NCBI GenBank assembly: GCA_023974075.1
Contig: CM043788.1
Location: 24,959,412 to 25,023,411 of the forward strand
Direction: 5' to 3'
Source of the DNA: Chaenocephalus aceratus
Lineage: Eukaryota; Chordata; Actinopteri; Perciformes; Channichthyidae
DNA length: 64,000 nucleotides
The notes below the pieces were generated by a model that searched no databases, was not told the DNA's origin, and saw only the letters and a program-made list of their open reading frames with translations. Below are positions 42,601-55,864 of this stretch, piece by piece (position 1 is the first letter of the stretch; every line of letters begins with the position of its first letter). The position numbers were made by a program, and so were the translations under genes.

Positions 42601-43122
42601 CCACTTCAATAAAGTAGATATAAACATATTACATTTAAGTGTTAATAATATATCATGTTTCAACAATAAAAACTTCTTTAATAGAAACATATTTTATGTT
42701 ATTACTACTTTATTATATTTAATATTATTACCACTCATGGGTGCCCCAAGAAGGAGATAAGCTGTTAACATGAATATCTGCTTACTACCTTAAAGTATGT
42801 TATAGACCAGGTGTCAATGTAAAGTTAAAAGTCAGTGTTTGAGCAGCCCTTACCTGCAGGAGTAGTTGAGGTTTCGTCTGATGCTCCTCTTAAAGAAGCT
42901 CTTGCAGCCCTCGCAGGTGAACACGCCGTAATGCTTCCCACTGGACTTGTCCCCACACACCACACAGTCCACTACGCAGGCCTTGTCCTCGTCCCCGACG
43001 TCCACATCGCTGCTCCCGGCCTGAGGCGAGCCCTCCTCTTCCTCCCTCCTCAGGTAAGCCTTCTCCCCCAGTCCATTAGTGTCCCCGTTGGGGTTGCCCC
43101 ATCCCCCGCTCACCATGGCCAT
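36653..43122 (-). CDS. nr2f6: NR2F6 (EAR2), COUP-TF-type orphan nuclear receptor (404 codons)
   Basis: Nuclear transcription factor of the NR2F family that binds direct repeats of AGGTCA and acts mainly as a repressor. Coding exons on the minus strand: 43122-42854, 41936-41842, 39637-39309, 37402-37156, 36927-36653; total 1215 nt with TGA, GT-AG and in phase, giving 404 residues like human NR2F6. Start chosen at [17 protein letters not shown], matching the conserved MAMV(T/S)GGWG start. The DNA-binding domain runs from about Cys53 to residue 120: [21 protein letters not shown]-box CEGCKS, second finger [19 protein letters not shown]. The ligand-binding domain is split over exons 3-5 ([60 protein letters not shown]). 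The end [20 protein letters not shown] and [18 protein letters not shown] favours NR2F6 over NR2F1/2. Confidence 0.96.
37514..38442. mobile_element. hAT non-autonomous element in nr2f6 intron 3
   Basis: Exact 12-bp terminal inverted repeats tagggttgccaa / ttggcaaccc+ta, flanked by a perfect 8-bp target duplication aatggaag (37506-37513 and 38443-38450). 929 bp. The interior has gtcccgtacgggac-type palindromes and no transposase frame. Confidence 0.88.
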
Positions 43123-43830
43123 ATTCTCTGAGACACGCCGCCTTGTGAGTGGATCATGCACAGACTCACCCTGTCCCCCAGCTTCCAACTCGCCTCAAAG
43201 TCAAAAGACTGGTTACAGAGAAGAATAGTTGTTCTGGTTTGTGTGTAAGAAGGATTTGTCCGAGAAGATCGAGAAAAGGGATAAAAAGTTGTCCCGGCCG
43301 CTCTGGTGTTGACCTTTCTCCCCTCTGCCGTCTGGTTGTTACGACCTGGAAGTCCTTCCCTGTGCGGTTTGCTCTCTCTCTCTTCTTTAATCCCTCTGCT
43401 CTCTGTTCTTGTCTTTCACCCTTGTGTTCTCTGCCCTGACCTCCGATCAATGGCTCCCGAGCTCTGAGAAACTTCAGACACACATTGAGTGGTTCAGAGT
43501 TCAGGCATGAGAAAAGGGTGCAGCCTCGCTCTTTTCACTGAACACAATAAATTACACTTTGACTCCTCTCTTTCTTCCTCCCTCCCACTTTTTCTCTCCG
43601 TCTCCCCCCCCCTGGAAGAAGTAAAAAGAAAAACACCTCACCTCCTTCTAATCATAGTGACAAGGGACAAAACAAGAGTCGCTCTCAAAGTGAAAAAGAA
43701 GCTCTGCCCCTCTCTCAGCGCTCGACTTTCTCCCAGAAGGACAAGCAAGTGGGAGGGAAATAAAACACAGCTCTCCTTCAGGCAGGGTTAAACTGCCCTG
43801 CCCTCTCCTCCAACTTATAAACTAGTCCAA
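43123..43830 (-). promoter_or_regulatory. nr2f6: nr2f6 5' UTR / promoter candidate
   Basis: The minus strand upstream of the start codon is GA-rich without repeats. A ttataaac/gtttataa TATA-like box lies near 43815-43822, which would give a 5' UTR of about 670 nt. This is inferred; no start-site evidence. Confidence 0.3.
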
Positions 43831-46800
43831 CCAGTTCCTGCCGTGCAGAGGTGTTATCTGCTGATCTGAGGCAGTTCTAGTCGAGACTCACTCTTGACTT
43901 GTCAGGGCTGTTACAGAAGCAGAGGTGATAGTGATGAAAACGAAAAATAGGAAAGTATTTTGCTTTGGAAATGCTCAGTCATATGTCTCAAAAGAAAAAC
44001 AGACTTGTGAGATTTTTGGAATTGGATTTGGTTCTTTCTTTGGTATTTAGAGAAGATATAAACACAGAGCCACTTCAGCTTTTATATATAAGGAGTATTT
44101 TGGTTTGGTGTGCTGGACAGAAAGGGTTAAAGATCCGACTGAGACAGACTCAACACTTAAAATAAGAAGTGACAATACACCCCTTTCCCTCCTGGAATAT
44201 GTGGTCTTTGCAGCAGATAAGTGCACCAAATAAGTCCTCTTCTGTTTCTGTGGTGAAATTATGTTTTCCTGTTGCTCATCCAACTCTTCAGAGTCTGCGG
44301 TCTCTGGGGCTCAAATGTCACAGGAAAAGCCAAAACAAAGCAGAGTTGAGAAATCTCCTCCTCTCGAAGCTGCACAGTGTTGTCTCCCGGTTTGTTCGTG
44401 CTTGTCCATCCAGCAGTAACAGAGGCCAGGACCTCTCTGCATTCCCTGTCAGCAAGTCAGGGTGTTCTGTTGCACTCCGTACTGTTCTGCCTGTCCCTTT
44501 TTTCTTCTGTTCCGCCTTTCTTTCTGCTGGCCCCGGCAGGAATAAATTAGGCAAACAAGCGCAGGAAAAACTCGGTCATAGACCTTTTAGTGAAAGCCAG
44601 ACGCTGCAGTGGAGAGATAGCTTCCTCTCCTCTCAATCCCCTCTCTGTGTCTCTGCCTCGCTCCCTCCTTTAGGGAGAGTGAACGTGTGTCTGTGTGCTG
44701 AGGGATTTTACACTGCTATTCAAGCCCTGCCGTTGCCATGGCACTGGATGCCTTATAAGGCCAGAGGAGTCAAAGAGCACAGAGTGGGCTACAGCCACAC
44801 ATACACACACACAGAAAGAATGCCTGGCTGCCTGACTGGCTGCCTGTTTCCCCCCTGACCCCGGGCCATACTGGGAGCAAAGGGGGAGTTAACCCCAACA
44901 CTGCCGTAAAACAAAGAGGGGGCCCTCTGGTCGACACACAGCGAGCGCATGGCACTCACACTCATGTTCTCCACTTCACTCTAATCCCAAAGAATTCCTC
45001 CAACTTTGTTGACCCACTAATAACAGAGAGGGCAGGCATGCTGTTGTTGAGCAACTTGTCAAAAGGTTATTTGATACACCTGCGGCTTCTTTTCACACCT
45101 GCTGCACACACTCACCGGTCTGCGTGGAGGATGCCAGAGATCCTGGTGAACAACTGCATCCTGGATGGTCCCGGTTGAGTTATATTAAAAGAAAAAGAAG
45201 CTCATCTCCAGAAAGTTGTTGGACTGTTGAGACAGACTAGAAAAGGAGATATTCTGACAACCTTTTCAGTGTCACTTTAGGATCTACAACCACTCTGGAC
45301 TATTTTAGCATTTCACAATTTATGTCCAATGTTCATGTGAACTCAGGAGGTACAGTAGTGTGCCTTATTCAGTGAGGTGGAAAGTATGGCTGCAGAGGTC
45401 AGGGTACTGGGGGAGCAGCCCACACAACCTTCATGCATAAGACCAGAGTTCACCACCCACCACGGACCCTCAATCCATTATTGTGTTTTATGAACTAAAA
45501 ACCATAACCATATTGATTCTAACCTCAATCATCAGTTGTAACTGCCGTATCCCTTAAAAACATACATTTGACCTAAAAAAAAACAGCTGTCTCAGTCCAG
45601 CCCTGAACAGCTGTTTTTACATTATATCATTTTGTTAAGAGGGTAGTACAATCTCTCTGGAGAAGTGTCTAAGGTTTATCGGCACTAGTTGGTTTTTAGT
45701 GAAACTGGATCATATGTTGGGCGAAACACATTTCAGATTTGCCCTCTGATCAACTCCAGCTGCTCTGCCTGACTATCTGTGATTCACAGTTTCCTAATGG
45801 ACAGAACGTTTTTTGTAAAACTAAAGTAATGCTCACGGCTAACTCCTGCTAACATTAGCTGCTTTGTCAGAATCACGTCATTTCTGCAAAAATTATTTCA
45901 GCATTCTTTGGTCGTTACAAGTGGATACTGTGGGAAAACCAATGAAATACATTGTCAGTAAATCATTTACTTATATGAATATTTTGGGCCTTGCTAGATA
46001 TGTCAAACACTAAAACACTTTATCTTTGCATCACTACGTTTACTTCTTTCACATAAATAGTATATAGGCGTCGATAGATATATAACCTAAGACACTGGGT
46101 TGCTGTTCCCAAAGACATTATCGTTCACGTCATAACGAGCAAAGTGTACAATGTAACATGCGAAATACCCCTTTAAGATGGCAGAAACAAAGGTATGGTC
46201 ACATACGCGGCTCCTGTTTTACAGACCTAAAGTCTCTTGTCTTTGCAATGCTCCTTAGGAATTTCTGACTTGCTTGTCTGTCATACCTGCAATGTGAAGG
46301 GAGGATAAAGTAAACAACCAGGGCCTGTAAGCAGGTTTCCAATAACAGCTTCAAAACACAGGAGAAAAAACAACAACAGAGGAAGTATTCACTTCCAAGA
46401 ATGCCTGTAAAAGAACTTGTTTGCACCCAAAAGTGTTTGCTCATCACATGATTCCACAGACATCCCCGCAGAGTGACAAGACACTTTGTCCTAGTGTTCT
46501 TCAAAGAAACATTTTGTACCTCAGAAGATGTATGAATATCAAAAAAACAAAAAGGTAAACATTTATAACAAGGCTGAAGGGAAGAGGAAGGATTTCTCTT
46601 ATGCAATTTTCTGCCAGTGACGTTAATTCAGCCTTTTTGAATGTGAGCATAAGGTAGGCTAACTTTAACCCACACCCATCACAGCGAGATTCATTGTGCA
46701 TGGATAGACCTTTTGTTTAGTTAAGAGGTTATCAGGGCCAAGCTAGGCTGCACTAAGTTGAATTAGTTTTTTCCTTTAAGCCGCTGTGCCTGTCTATTAG

Positions 46801-47394
46801 AAAAGGCTCGGACCATGGGGGATAATATTCACTAATAAACCAGTGAAGATTTGAATATGTTAAGACTTGCTGCTACAACAACATCATAACTCTAATTGCA
46901 GTCTGCTGTTTTTATAAGGCGCTGTCCATCTTAGTAAAATACAAACAACTCTATGAAAATGAATATAAACATTTTAGGGATAATACTAGTAACTCAAGGA
47001 CAACTTACCAAAGAAACACTTTGCATTTTTCTTCATTTATTTAGTGATTTATTGAACCTGTATTTTAAATCTGAAACACATTGAGGTAGAAACTTAATTT
47101 ACAATATGGCCAAACAAACAAAAGGCAAACAACAACATGAAATCCTTGGCCACAAGAAAAACAAATAAGAAACTAAATAATAAATACAGCAATTAAAAAA
47201 TATACAATTAAGTTAGATTTTGATGTCATTATCAGTTGCTAAAGACTTACATATTTGCCTTTATTGTGGAATCAGTTTCAACAGCTAACTCCTTTCAAGG
47301 TTAATTGTTTTTTCAAACACACTCATTAGAAGGAAAGCATATACAAACATAACCGGCAGTGAGTAGGGGCTTGGACTGTGAGCCGTAGGGTCTA
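43831..47394. other. nr2f6 upstream region
   Basis: No gene with splice support or family resemblance. Several long frames (for example at 44169-44858) have low-complexity composition and no homology that I recognise. Apart from the CArG/X-box pair nothing stands out. Confidence 0.4.
44732..44760. promoter_or_regulatory. X-box-like and CArG-box motifs upstream of nr2f6
   Basis: gttgccatggcac (44732-44744) closely resembles the RFX X-box. ccttataagg (44751-44760) is a perfect SRF CArG box, CC(A/T)6GG. They lie 1.6 kb upstream of the nr2f6 start codon. Function untested; short motifs can occur by chance. Confidence 0.4.
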
Positions 47395-47635
47395 AATATG
47401 GAGTGTGGACTTCTACTTGGAGAGGTCCCAGTTCACCTCCTGCCCTGCCGTGGTGCCCTTGAGCAAGTCACCGGACATCCCCCTCCCCCCCCCCTCACTC
47501 CCATTGGTCCCCGGACGCTGTACAATAGCTGCCCACTGCTCCTAGTACTGGACTCCTGGTACCAGGATGGGTTAGAAGCAGAGAACATATTTCACTGTGT
47601 GTGCTGTGTGCTCTGCATGTGTGACCACTAAATCA
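47395..47635 (+). repeat. Common fish dispersed repeat fragment
   Basis: Contains tgcccttgagcaagtcacc and ctgcccactgctcctag, the diagnostic segments of a widespread fish repeat. A related fragment in the opposite orientation is at 48650-48930. Confidence 0.45.
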
Positions 47636-48025
47636 AATCAAGTTTTATTTATATAGCACATTTATAAACGATTTTTGGTCGAGCCAAAGGGCTGTACATA
47701 TAATAAAAATAGCCTACAGTAGAGACACTTTACAGCAAATACAACAGCACAGATTGTTCAGAATATCAGTATGAGAAAAACGACACCCTCTATCCTTAGA
47801 CCCTCACATCGTACAAGGAAAAACTTCCAGAGAAAACCCACAGTTTAAGGGGAACATGTGAGAAACCTCAGGGAGAGCAACAGAGGAGGGATGCCTCTCC
47901 CAGGACGGACAGACGTGCAATAGATGCCGTGTGTAAATCGAAGAGATAATACATTTTACAGCATATAGACCGAATGTTAGGAAATGCATGTGTCTGTAAT
48001 AAGAAGATGAATCCACGAGGATGTC
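47636..48025 (-). mobile_element. 5'-truncated L2 3' end (subfamily A)
   Basis: Minus-strand L2 3' end: tail caaatcaag, then ttatttatatagcacattta, then the conserved block around caaggaaaaacttccagaga. Truncated at about 48025 (atccacgaggatgtc). It is part of the segment copied to 55 kb. Confidence 0.75.
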
Positions 48026-48383
48026 AAACTAAAGAGGGTTTCATCCCTCCCAATTCAAAAAAATAAAATAACCTCTTCTTAAGTTCATTTGTCCAACTCA
48101 TGTTGAATGATTGAAAACTGTTAGAGGATTTTGGTCAGTACCTTCGTTTTGAAAAGCAAAACAAATGATCTGAATCAATAATGATAATCATGTTTATTAG
48201 GATAATACTATGCTGAGATTACAAAGCACACCGCAGTGAAGAAGGATGTTGGAACATTGACCTTTCTGACTTCACACACTTTCATCACCGGTATCCTCTT
48301 CAGCGTAGGTGTGTGACTAAAGTGTACATGTTAGCAGAGCCTCTGTTTGTGTGTGGTTAGATATGTTGGAGTGGGTAGATGTA
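48026..48383. repeat. Segment duplicated at 55506-55864 (source-like copy)
   Basis: 358 bp of non-L2 sequence flanking the L2 fragment. It is matched almost base for base at 55506-55864; I saw one A/T difference in the aaaaaataaaataacc stretch. Past 48383 the two loci differ completely. Confidence 0.85.
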
Positions 48384-48649
48384 GCATTTACTGAAATGTT
48401 TGTGTGGGTGTGTATTCTTTGCTCTTTGAACTGCAGGTCAGGAATGCAGCGGCTCTCAGTGTGAAGTCGACTGTGGCGCAGTCTGTTCATTCTCAACACA
48501 GTCAGGAGTCCAGAGCCACCAGAGTGGAGCAGCCAAACCTTCAGTACACTCACCTGACGTTTTCACTGGAATAACTCCCACAATAATGGTGTGACGTCTA
48601 TTTTATCAACTGTTGTCAGTAAATATTGGCCTTAGCAATTAAGTGTTTT

Positions 48650-48930
48650 TGAGTGATGGATTTTCCTCTTTGGGACATTTGAAGATTGAAGATTCAACTT
48701 ATTGTCACTACGTAGTACAGGTACTATGTAACAAAACAGTTTCTCTGCATTTGACCCATCCTAGTGTAAGGAGCAGTGGGCTGCCATTATGTACGGCGCC
48801 CGGGGAGCAGTGTGGGGAACGGTGCCTTGCTCAGTGACACCTCGGTAGCTTGGTCTTTCCGAGACTTGAACTGGTGACCTTCCAGTTGCCAAGCCAAGTC
48901 CCTATGGACTTCGCCACCACCGCCCCATTC
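48650..48930 (-). repeat. Common fish dispersed repeat fragment
   Basis: Contains agcagtgggctgccat, gcgcccggggagcagt and ttgaactggtgacc, the diagnostic parts of the repeat also seen at 47395-47635 in the other orientation. Confidence 0.5.
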
Positions 48931-51900
48931 ATTTAAGCTCAGCTGAAGTATTGGAAGGGCATCTGTAAATATGGAAACACACACACACACGCACACACAC
49001 AGACACACAGAGTGACACACTGACAGGATATGTACATACAGGTTTAACCAGCTGAACCCTGTGGGCTGTACGAGCAGCTGAACTGTGACCTGGTAAACAA
49101 AGACTCACCTTTGTCTTCTCACCTGAGGAACAGAAGACACTTGTGTCGGTGTATCAAAAGTTGACTACACATGATGTAAGAGTTCACTTATTGCTGCATT
49201 TCTTTTTTGAGAAAATGCATAAATAGAAACCCACAGTACAATGCCATTGACGTGTGTAGGTTTTTCTTCTTTATTTACTAAGTGTTACCATAGTTTGTTA
49301 AAATGAGTGTGAGTGGGAAATTGGTGGCTTAATTATCTGTCTGGAAGAGTGTGAACTGCATTGGTTGAAGTGCATAGGAATTTGAGAACTGGGGTTAAAC
49401 TTTAACTCTTGGTGAACAAGTAAGAGCACATGACTCCTTGCTCCTTCCTCATTAGCCCCTGCGGCCCAGAGGCCACAACAAAACCAACCTCTCCCCCTTC
49501 TCTCTCCCTACTCCCAACACTCTCTCCATCTTTGGGCCTTTGACCTCGGGCAAATGACGGAGCAATTTAAAATACACACAGTCTTGGAACTTGCCAAAGA
49601 CAAACATCTGCTGGGGTGACTCCAGAGCAATACACGGCGTCCAATCAATACCTGCTCTCCTCTGTCCCCTCGCAGCACCTGCCGGGGATGGTGGGAAACT
49701 TCCCATTTGGTGTGTGTTGTTGTCATTCAAATCAGCTATGTGTCACACATGTGTTTGCTGTGAACAAGGTATCAACCCCTTTGTTTGTAAAGGAGTCAAT
49801 GCAAATGTTTACGGCAGTAGAGCTGTTTCTGCACGTTTCAACTCAAAGATAAGACACATTGTTGAATGAGTTTGGACTCTGGCTTTTCCGATTGAACTTT
49901 TATATTACCAATAATTCTGTTTAATTTGTCAAAAGTTAACCGTTTCCCCTTTTTTTCCTGTCTGAATGCTTAGCTAACATGCTATATACATCCACAATCA
50001 AACCAGAAATATCTGAATTAAATGGCCCACTTATCATACCTCTTAGCCACGAAGACACCTTGATATAAAATATTAACTTTTGAAGCAGCAGAAACATTGA
50101 TGTATCAAGTTATTACTCTAAATGTGTAAACAGGCACTTACTCAAACAGATACGGAGCAACATAAGCATTTGTCTGAAGTTGTGTTCTTGCCACCTGATG
50201 GATATAAGGGCAACTTTCACTCTGCTATTATGTTTGGGTTTGCCTTCACATACACTACAGGGAAATTAGATTTGCTGCTGTAGCACGAAACAAGGCTGAT
50301 GAGGGATGAGAGCAACTATAACTAGTAGGCCGTGAAACCAAAATAAAGTGCTGAAACACTCAGTGGAGCTGAGGGGATGATCATTCTCTTCAAGAAACCT
50401 TTCACATTACCTCTAGCTGGTTGTTAATATAGAAATACTGCATCTTTATTTATTTGACCAATATTAGTTGAGTCCTGCAGTAAGTAAAACGATTGGATCA
50501 TCACCAGGCAGCACATTCTAGTTTACTGTGTGCTCTTGTCACTGAAAGATCAGCAGAGTCCAGTTGCACATACTGACCTGCTATCACCTTTGATACTATT
50601 GTTTAAAACATTTCCCAAATGTTGATGGTTTTTGGTGGCTTTGAGGTCACATCTACCCTTCACATTCTGCTGGAATATAATGGAGCATCATTTGTTTTTT
50701 TGTCATAATGAAATTAGATGAACAAAGCATTTATGGATATTCAACATGACATATGGTGGATCTTAACTCGATTTTGAAATAAACCCGATGGCTTGACCTA
50801 TGATTGGGCAGACAATAGTTTGTAATGATGGGCAGAAAGTGGTGGATGTTTATCAACTAGCAACAGTCATTTAGCTAAATGTATTGCTTCAGGAGTAAAA
50901 TGATTACCATTGACAGACCGTCGATAGGTTGTCAGCGGATTGCCCATTTAAAAGATGAACTTATTTGCCATTTACCAAGAAGTCTGATATTTTCAGACAG
51001 GTATTAACCTAACGCTCTTAGCAGCCATAACATTTGTGTTCCCGATCACCAAGTTCAATCTCTTGTAAACCTGAGTCCAATCTGTTGCTCCCTGCTCATG
51101 CCCTGTGCTCTGTTAAAGGCAGACACTGACTAAAGGTCCTCTAAGGTGCTTAGGCTGGCAGCAAATTAACCCTAATCAGCTCTCTGAAGACGTCTCAAAT
51201 GCTTTAACAGGATTATGGCGAGGCCACTCCCACGGACCATCTTTCCGTACTAAACACCTTATTGCTGTAATCTAGCGCTCACAAAGTGACCTCATTAGAT
51301 CATCTGGACTGTTGTTGGCCAGTGATCTGTATTCTGCTCGACTCCATGCGATGGCCTTCTCGGGTCAGGTGCATCACAGAAATGTGCTAAGCTCCATTCA
51401 GCTGCCAGGCTATCGGGTTCAGTACAGCAAATCGATGTTTGGCATGTTGTAGATATTTAACTTACAATAACTTAACAATAAGTAATTCAGACTTGAGATC
51501 TGGTGACTTTGAAGGTCATTGCATATTGTTCACATCAGATAAGAAAGCATCTGTATTTGTCATGTTTCTCCACTGATGTATTACAAATGTGTATTAACCC
51601 ACAAGTATGAATGAAAATATGTCTTTTGTGTCGTGCTATTGTGTAAAAAGGGTACATTTTGGGATATTAGGATATAGAATATTATAGGAAAGTAAAACTG
51701 TGTGTAACAAAGAAAATCCACACATTCTAAAAAAACAAACATAAAAACACATATCTCTTTCTTAATAACCATCCCCTTTTCCAGATAACAATTGAGGTAT
51801 TCCCATCACCTGTTACCAGCCGAAGCTCGTCTTCCTGGGGTTCATTGAAAAAAGAAAACTATTTTGTGTGAATATGTTAATAGATTATGTAGAGGCTAAG

Positions 51901-52250
51901 CCAACGCTTTAAGCCTCTGAGGATCCGCTTGGTGGGTGTAATTAAATTGACGCACACCTTGTTTGCTGCCGAATAAAAGTCAGAAACAAAGTTTCCAGTT
52001 TGAAATAGCCCATTTATTTCCCTTTTTACTGGTTTCTTTGTTTCATTCACCACACAATATTTATGCTTTACACAATACCTTTTGCTTTGTTTTTAATCCC
52101 GTGTTTGTGTGTGTGCTCCGTGTGCTCTCCGTGTGTGTGGTCAAAAACTGTATGGGCCTTCCGGCGGAACCTCTCACCAACAAACATAGGTTCCTACCTT
52201 TATACCCACAGTTAATTGGCTCCTACAGATTACATACAGTTCATGTACAT
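48931..52250. other. Gene-free stretch
   Basis: No recognised gene or mobile element. A short CA tract lies at 48976-49018. The part around 51020-51420 looks low in repeats and rich in short transcription-factor-like words; it might be a conserved non-coding element but cannot be shown to be one from a single sequence. Confidence 0.35.
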
Positions 52251-52643
52251 CAGGGGTTCTCAAAGTGCGGCCCGCGGGCCATTGGCGGCCCTCGGAAATG
52301 TTTCTGGCGGCCCGCGATAGTTAATGTGACACGCTGAAATGCATGCGTTATATTTTAATCCTCCATGGTTGTATCTAGTAAGAATTAGAATGGAATTTAA
52401 GAATGGTAAAACTGCACCCCCTGGGTTGTCATTCCTAAATTATGAATGACAGCTTGTGGAAAGTTTGCTAGACTACTGGTTGCATGGCAACTAGGCATCT
52501 CGCGAGTTGCAGTAATTGGTTAGTACAATAAAGAAAGGATTTGTTTTGGAATTATTTTGTATTCCGTTTTTTCTTGGGCGGCCCTCAATCCAATATTGGG
52601 TACCTAAATTGGCCCTAACTCATCAAAACTTTGAGAACCCCTG
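52251..52643. mobile_element. hAT (Charlie-like) MITE
   Basis: Ends caggggttctcaaagt and actttgagaacccctg are inverted repeats. A perfect 8-bp target duplication atgtacat lies at 52243-52250 and 52644-52651. 393 bp, with the gcggcccgcgggcc core typical of this fish MITE; no coding frame. Confidence 0.88.
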
Positions 52644-53559
52644 ATGTACATACACACATGCATAGATATTACATTTGCTCATGTAGCATAAAAAAAGATA
52701 ACGCACAGTATTTTTCAATATGATTATTCCACCTACACACTGTTATCAAATATCCATAATTATACCTTTATACAAATATAAAATAGAACAGTACACTATA
52801 TTCTTCTCAAAAGCTGTATGAGCTTTGTATCAGTCTGGATAAATCTCTTAAACTTCAGGGATATTTTTGTTAACTCATGTACTATTTTTAAGCTCGGACT
52901 TGAAAAGACAACCTTAACCATTGTTACATGGTTGTTCTGTAATAGTGCTTATTCATATAGAAAGCAGTATTTCAATTGTTTATCTTCTTTAGTGTTATTA
53001 AATAAAACAAAGCATGCAGTAGGTGTGCCAGGTGCTCATTAAATTGACCCAAGGATCCAGGAGGAATTTCAGGCATTGAACAAACAACTTTCTTAACCTC
53101 TAGACAAGCAGGCATGCAATCATTTAATAGGAGCTCGAGCATGAAAATCCTCCATAATTGGACTCAGTTACACCGGCTACAAGATCTGATGTGTGTTAGG
53201 AGCACAAAGCGGATGGGATCGGCCATTTGATTGACGTCAAATCTCTTTCGCTCTCTTCCATGCCAATTGTGCCCTCCATCCGCCTGACCTCCCCACGGGA
53301 GGACGGGTGTCAGAAAGCTCAGGAGAGAGGCTTCAGGTCAGCGTGGCACACAGCGGAGAACAGAGAGGGGAGGAGGGGATGAGAGGGGATATGAAGTGGT
53401 TGTGACAGGTGAGCTAATGGCTTTCAGAAAGAGAGGGCACAGGCTGTGATCTCTTTATACAGCTTACAGTGGGACAACTTATTAAAATGAGGAACGGATG
53501 CACTGAGTAAATTAGTTGACCTAAAACCCCTGGGTCAACTGCCCCTCCCTTTCTTCTAG

Positions 53560-55144
<1,585 letters not shown>

Positions 55145-55864
55145 AATGATCAATCAATCAATCAATCAATCAATGTTTATTTATATAGCCCAATATCACA
55201 AATGTTACATTTGTCTCAGTGGTCTTCACAGTGTGTACAGAATATCAGTATGACAATACGACACCCTCTGTCCTTAGACCCTCACATCGTACAAGGAAAA
55301 ACTTCCGGAGAAAACCCACAGTTTAAAGGGAAAAATGGGAGAAACCTCAGGGAGAGCAACAGAGGAGGGATCCCTCTCCCAGGACGGACAGACGTGCAAT
55401 AGATGCCGTGTGTAAATCGAAGAGATAATACATTTTACAGCATATAGACCGAATGTTAGGAAATGCATGTGTCTGTAATAAGAAGATGAATCCACGAGGA
55501 TGTCAAACTAAAGAGGGTTTCATCCCTCCCAATTCAAAAAAATTAAATAACCTCTTCTTAAGTTCATTTGTCCAACTCATGTTGAATGATTGAAAACTGT
55601 TAGAGGATTTTGGTCAGTACCTTCGTTTTGAAAAGCAAAACAAATGATCTGAATCAATAATGATAATCATGTTTATTAGGATAATACTATGCTGAGATTA
55701 CAAAGCACACCGCAGTGAAGAAGGATGTTGGAACATTGACCTTTCTGACTTCACACACTTTCATCACCGGTATCCTCTTCAGCGTAGGTGTGTGACTAAA
55801 GTGTACATGTTAGCAGAGCCTCTGTTTGTGTGTGGTTAGATATGTTGGAGTGGGTAGATGTAGC
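55145..55864 (-). mobile_element. Chimeric L2 3' end plus transduced-like flank
   Basis: From left to right: (TCAA)n tail and an L2 3' end of subfamily B (55145 to about 55372). It switches to subfamily A sequence by 55418. Next comes 358 bp of non-L2 sequence identical to 48026-48383, ending exactly where the near-full-length L2 begins at 55865. Diagnostic B base at 55372, diagnostic A bases at 55418 and 55422. Confidence 0.75.

Noticed and set aside
44169..44858. 229-codon plus-strand frame upstream of nr2f6
   Set aside because: Ser/Leu-rich, no domain recognised, no conserved splice structure; it looks like a chance frame in GC-rich sequence.
48850..48920. tRNA-derived SINE based on a B-box-like ttgaactggtgacc
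   Set aside because: No convincing A box or cloverleaf fold; the sequence fits a known type of dispersed fish repeat better.
55145..55864. Simple segmental duplication of 47636-48383
   Set aside because: The 3' tail belongs to a different L2 subfamily, and the match stops exactly at the L2 3' terminus at 55865. Plain duplication would not give this, so a retrotransposition-linked origin is preferred.
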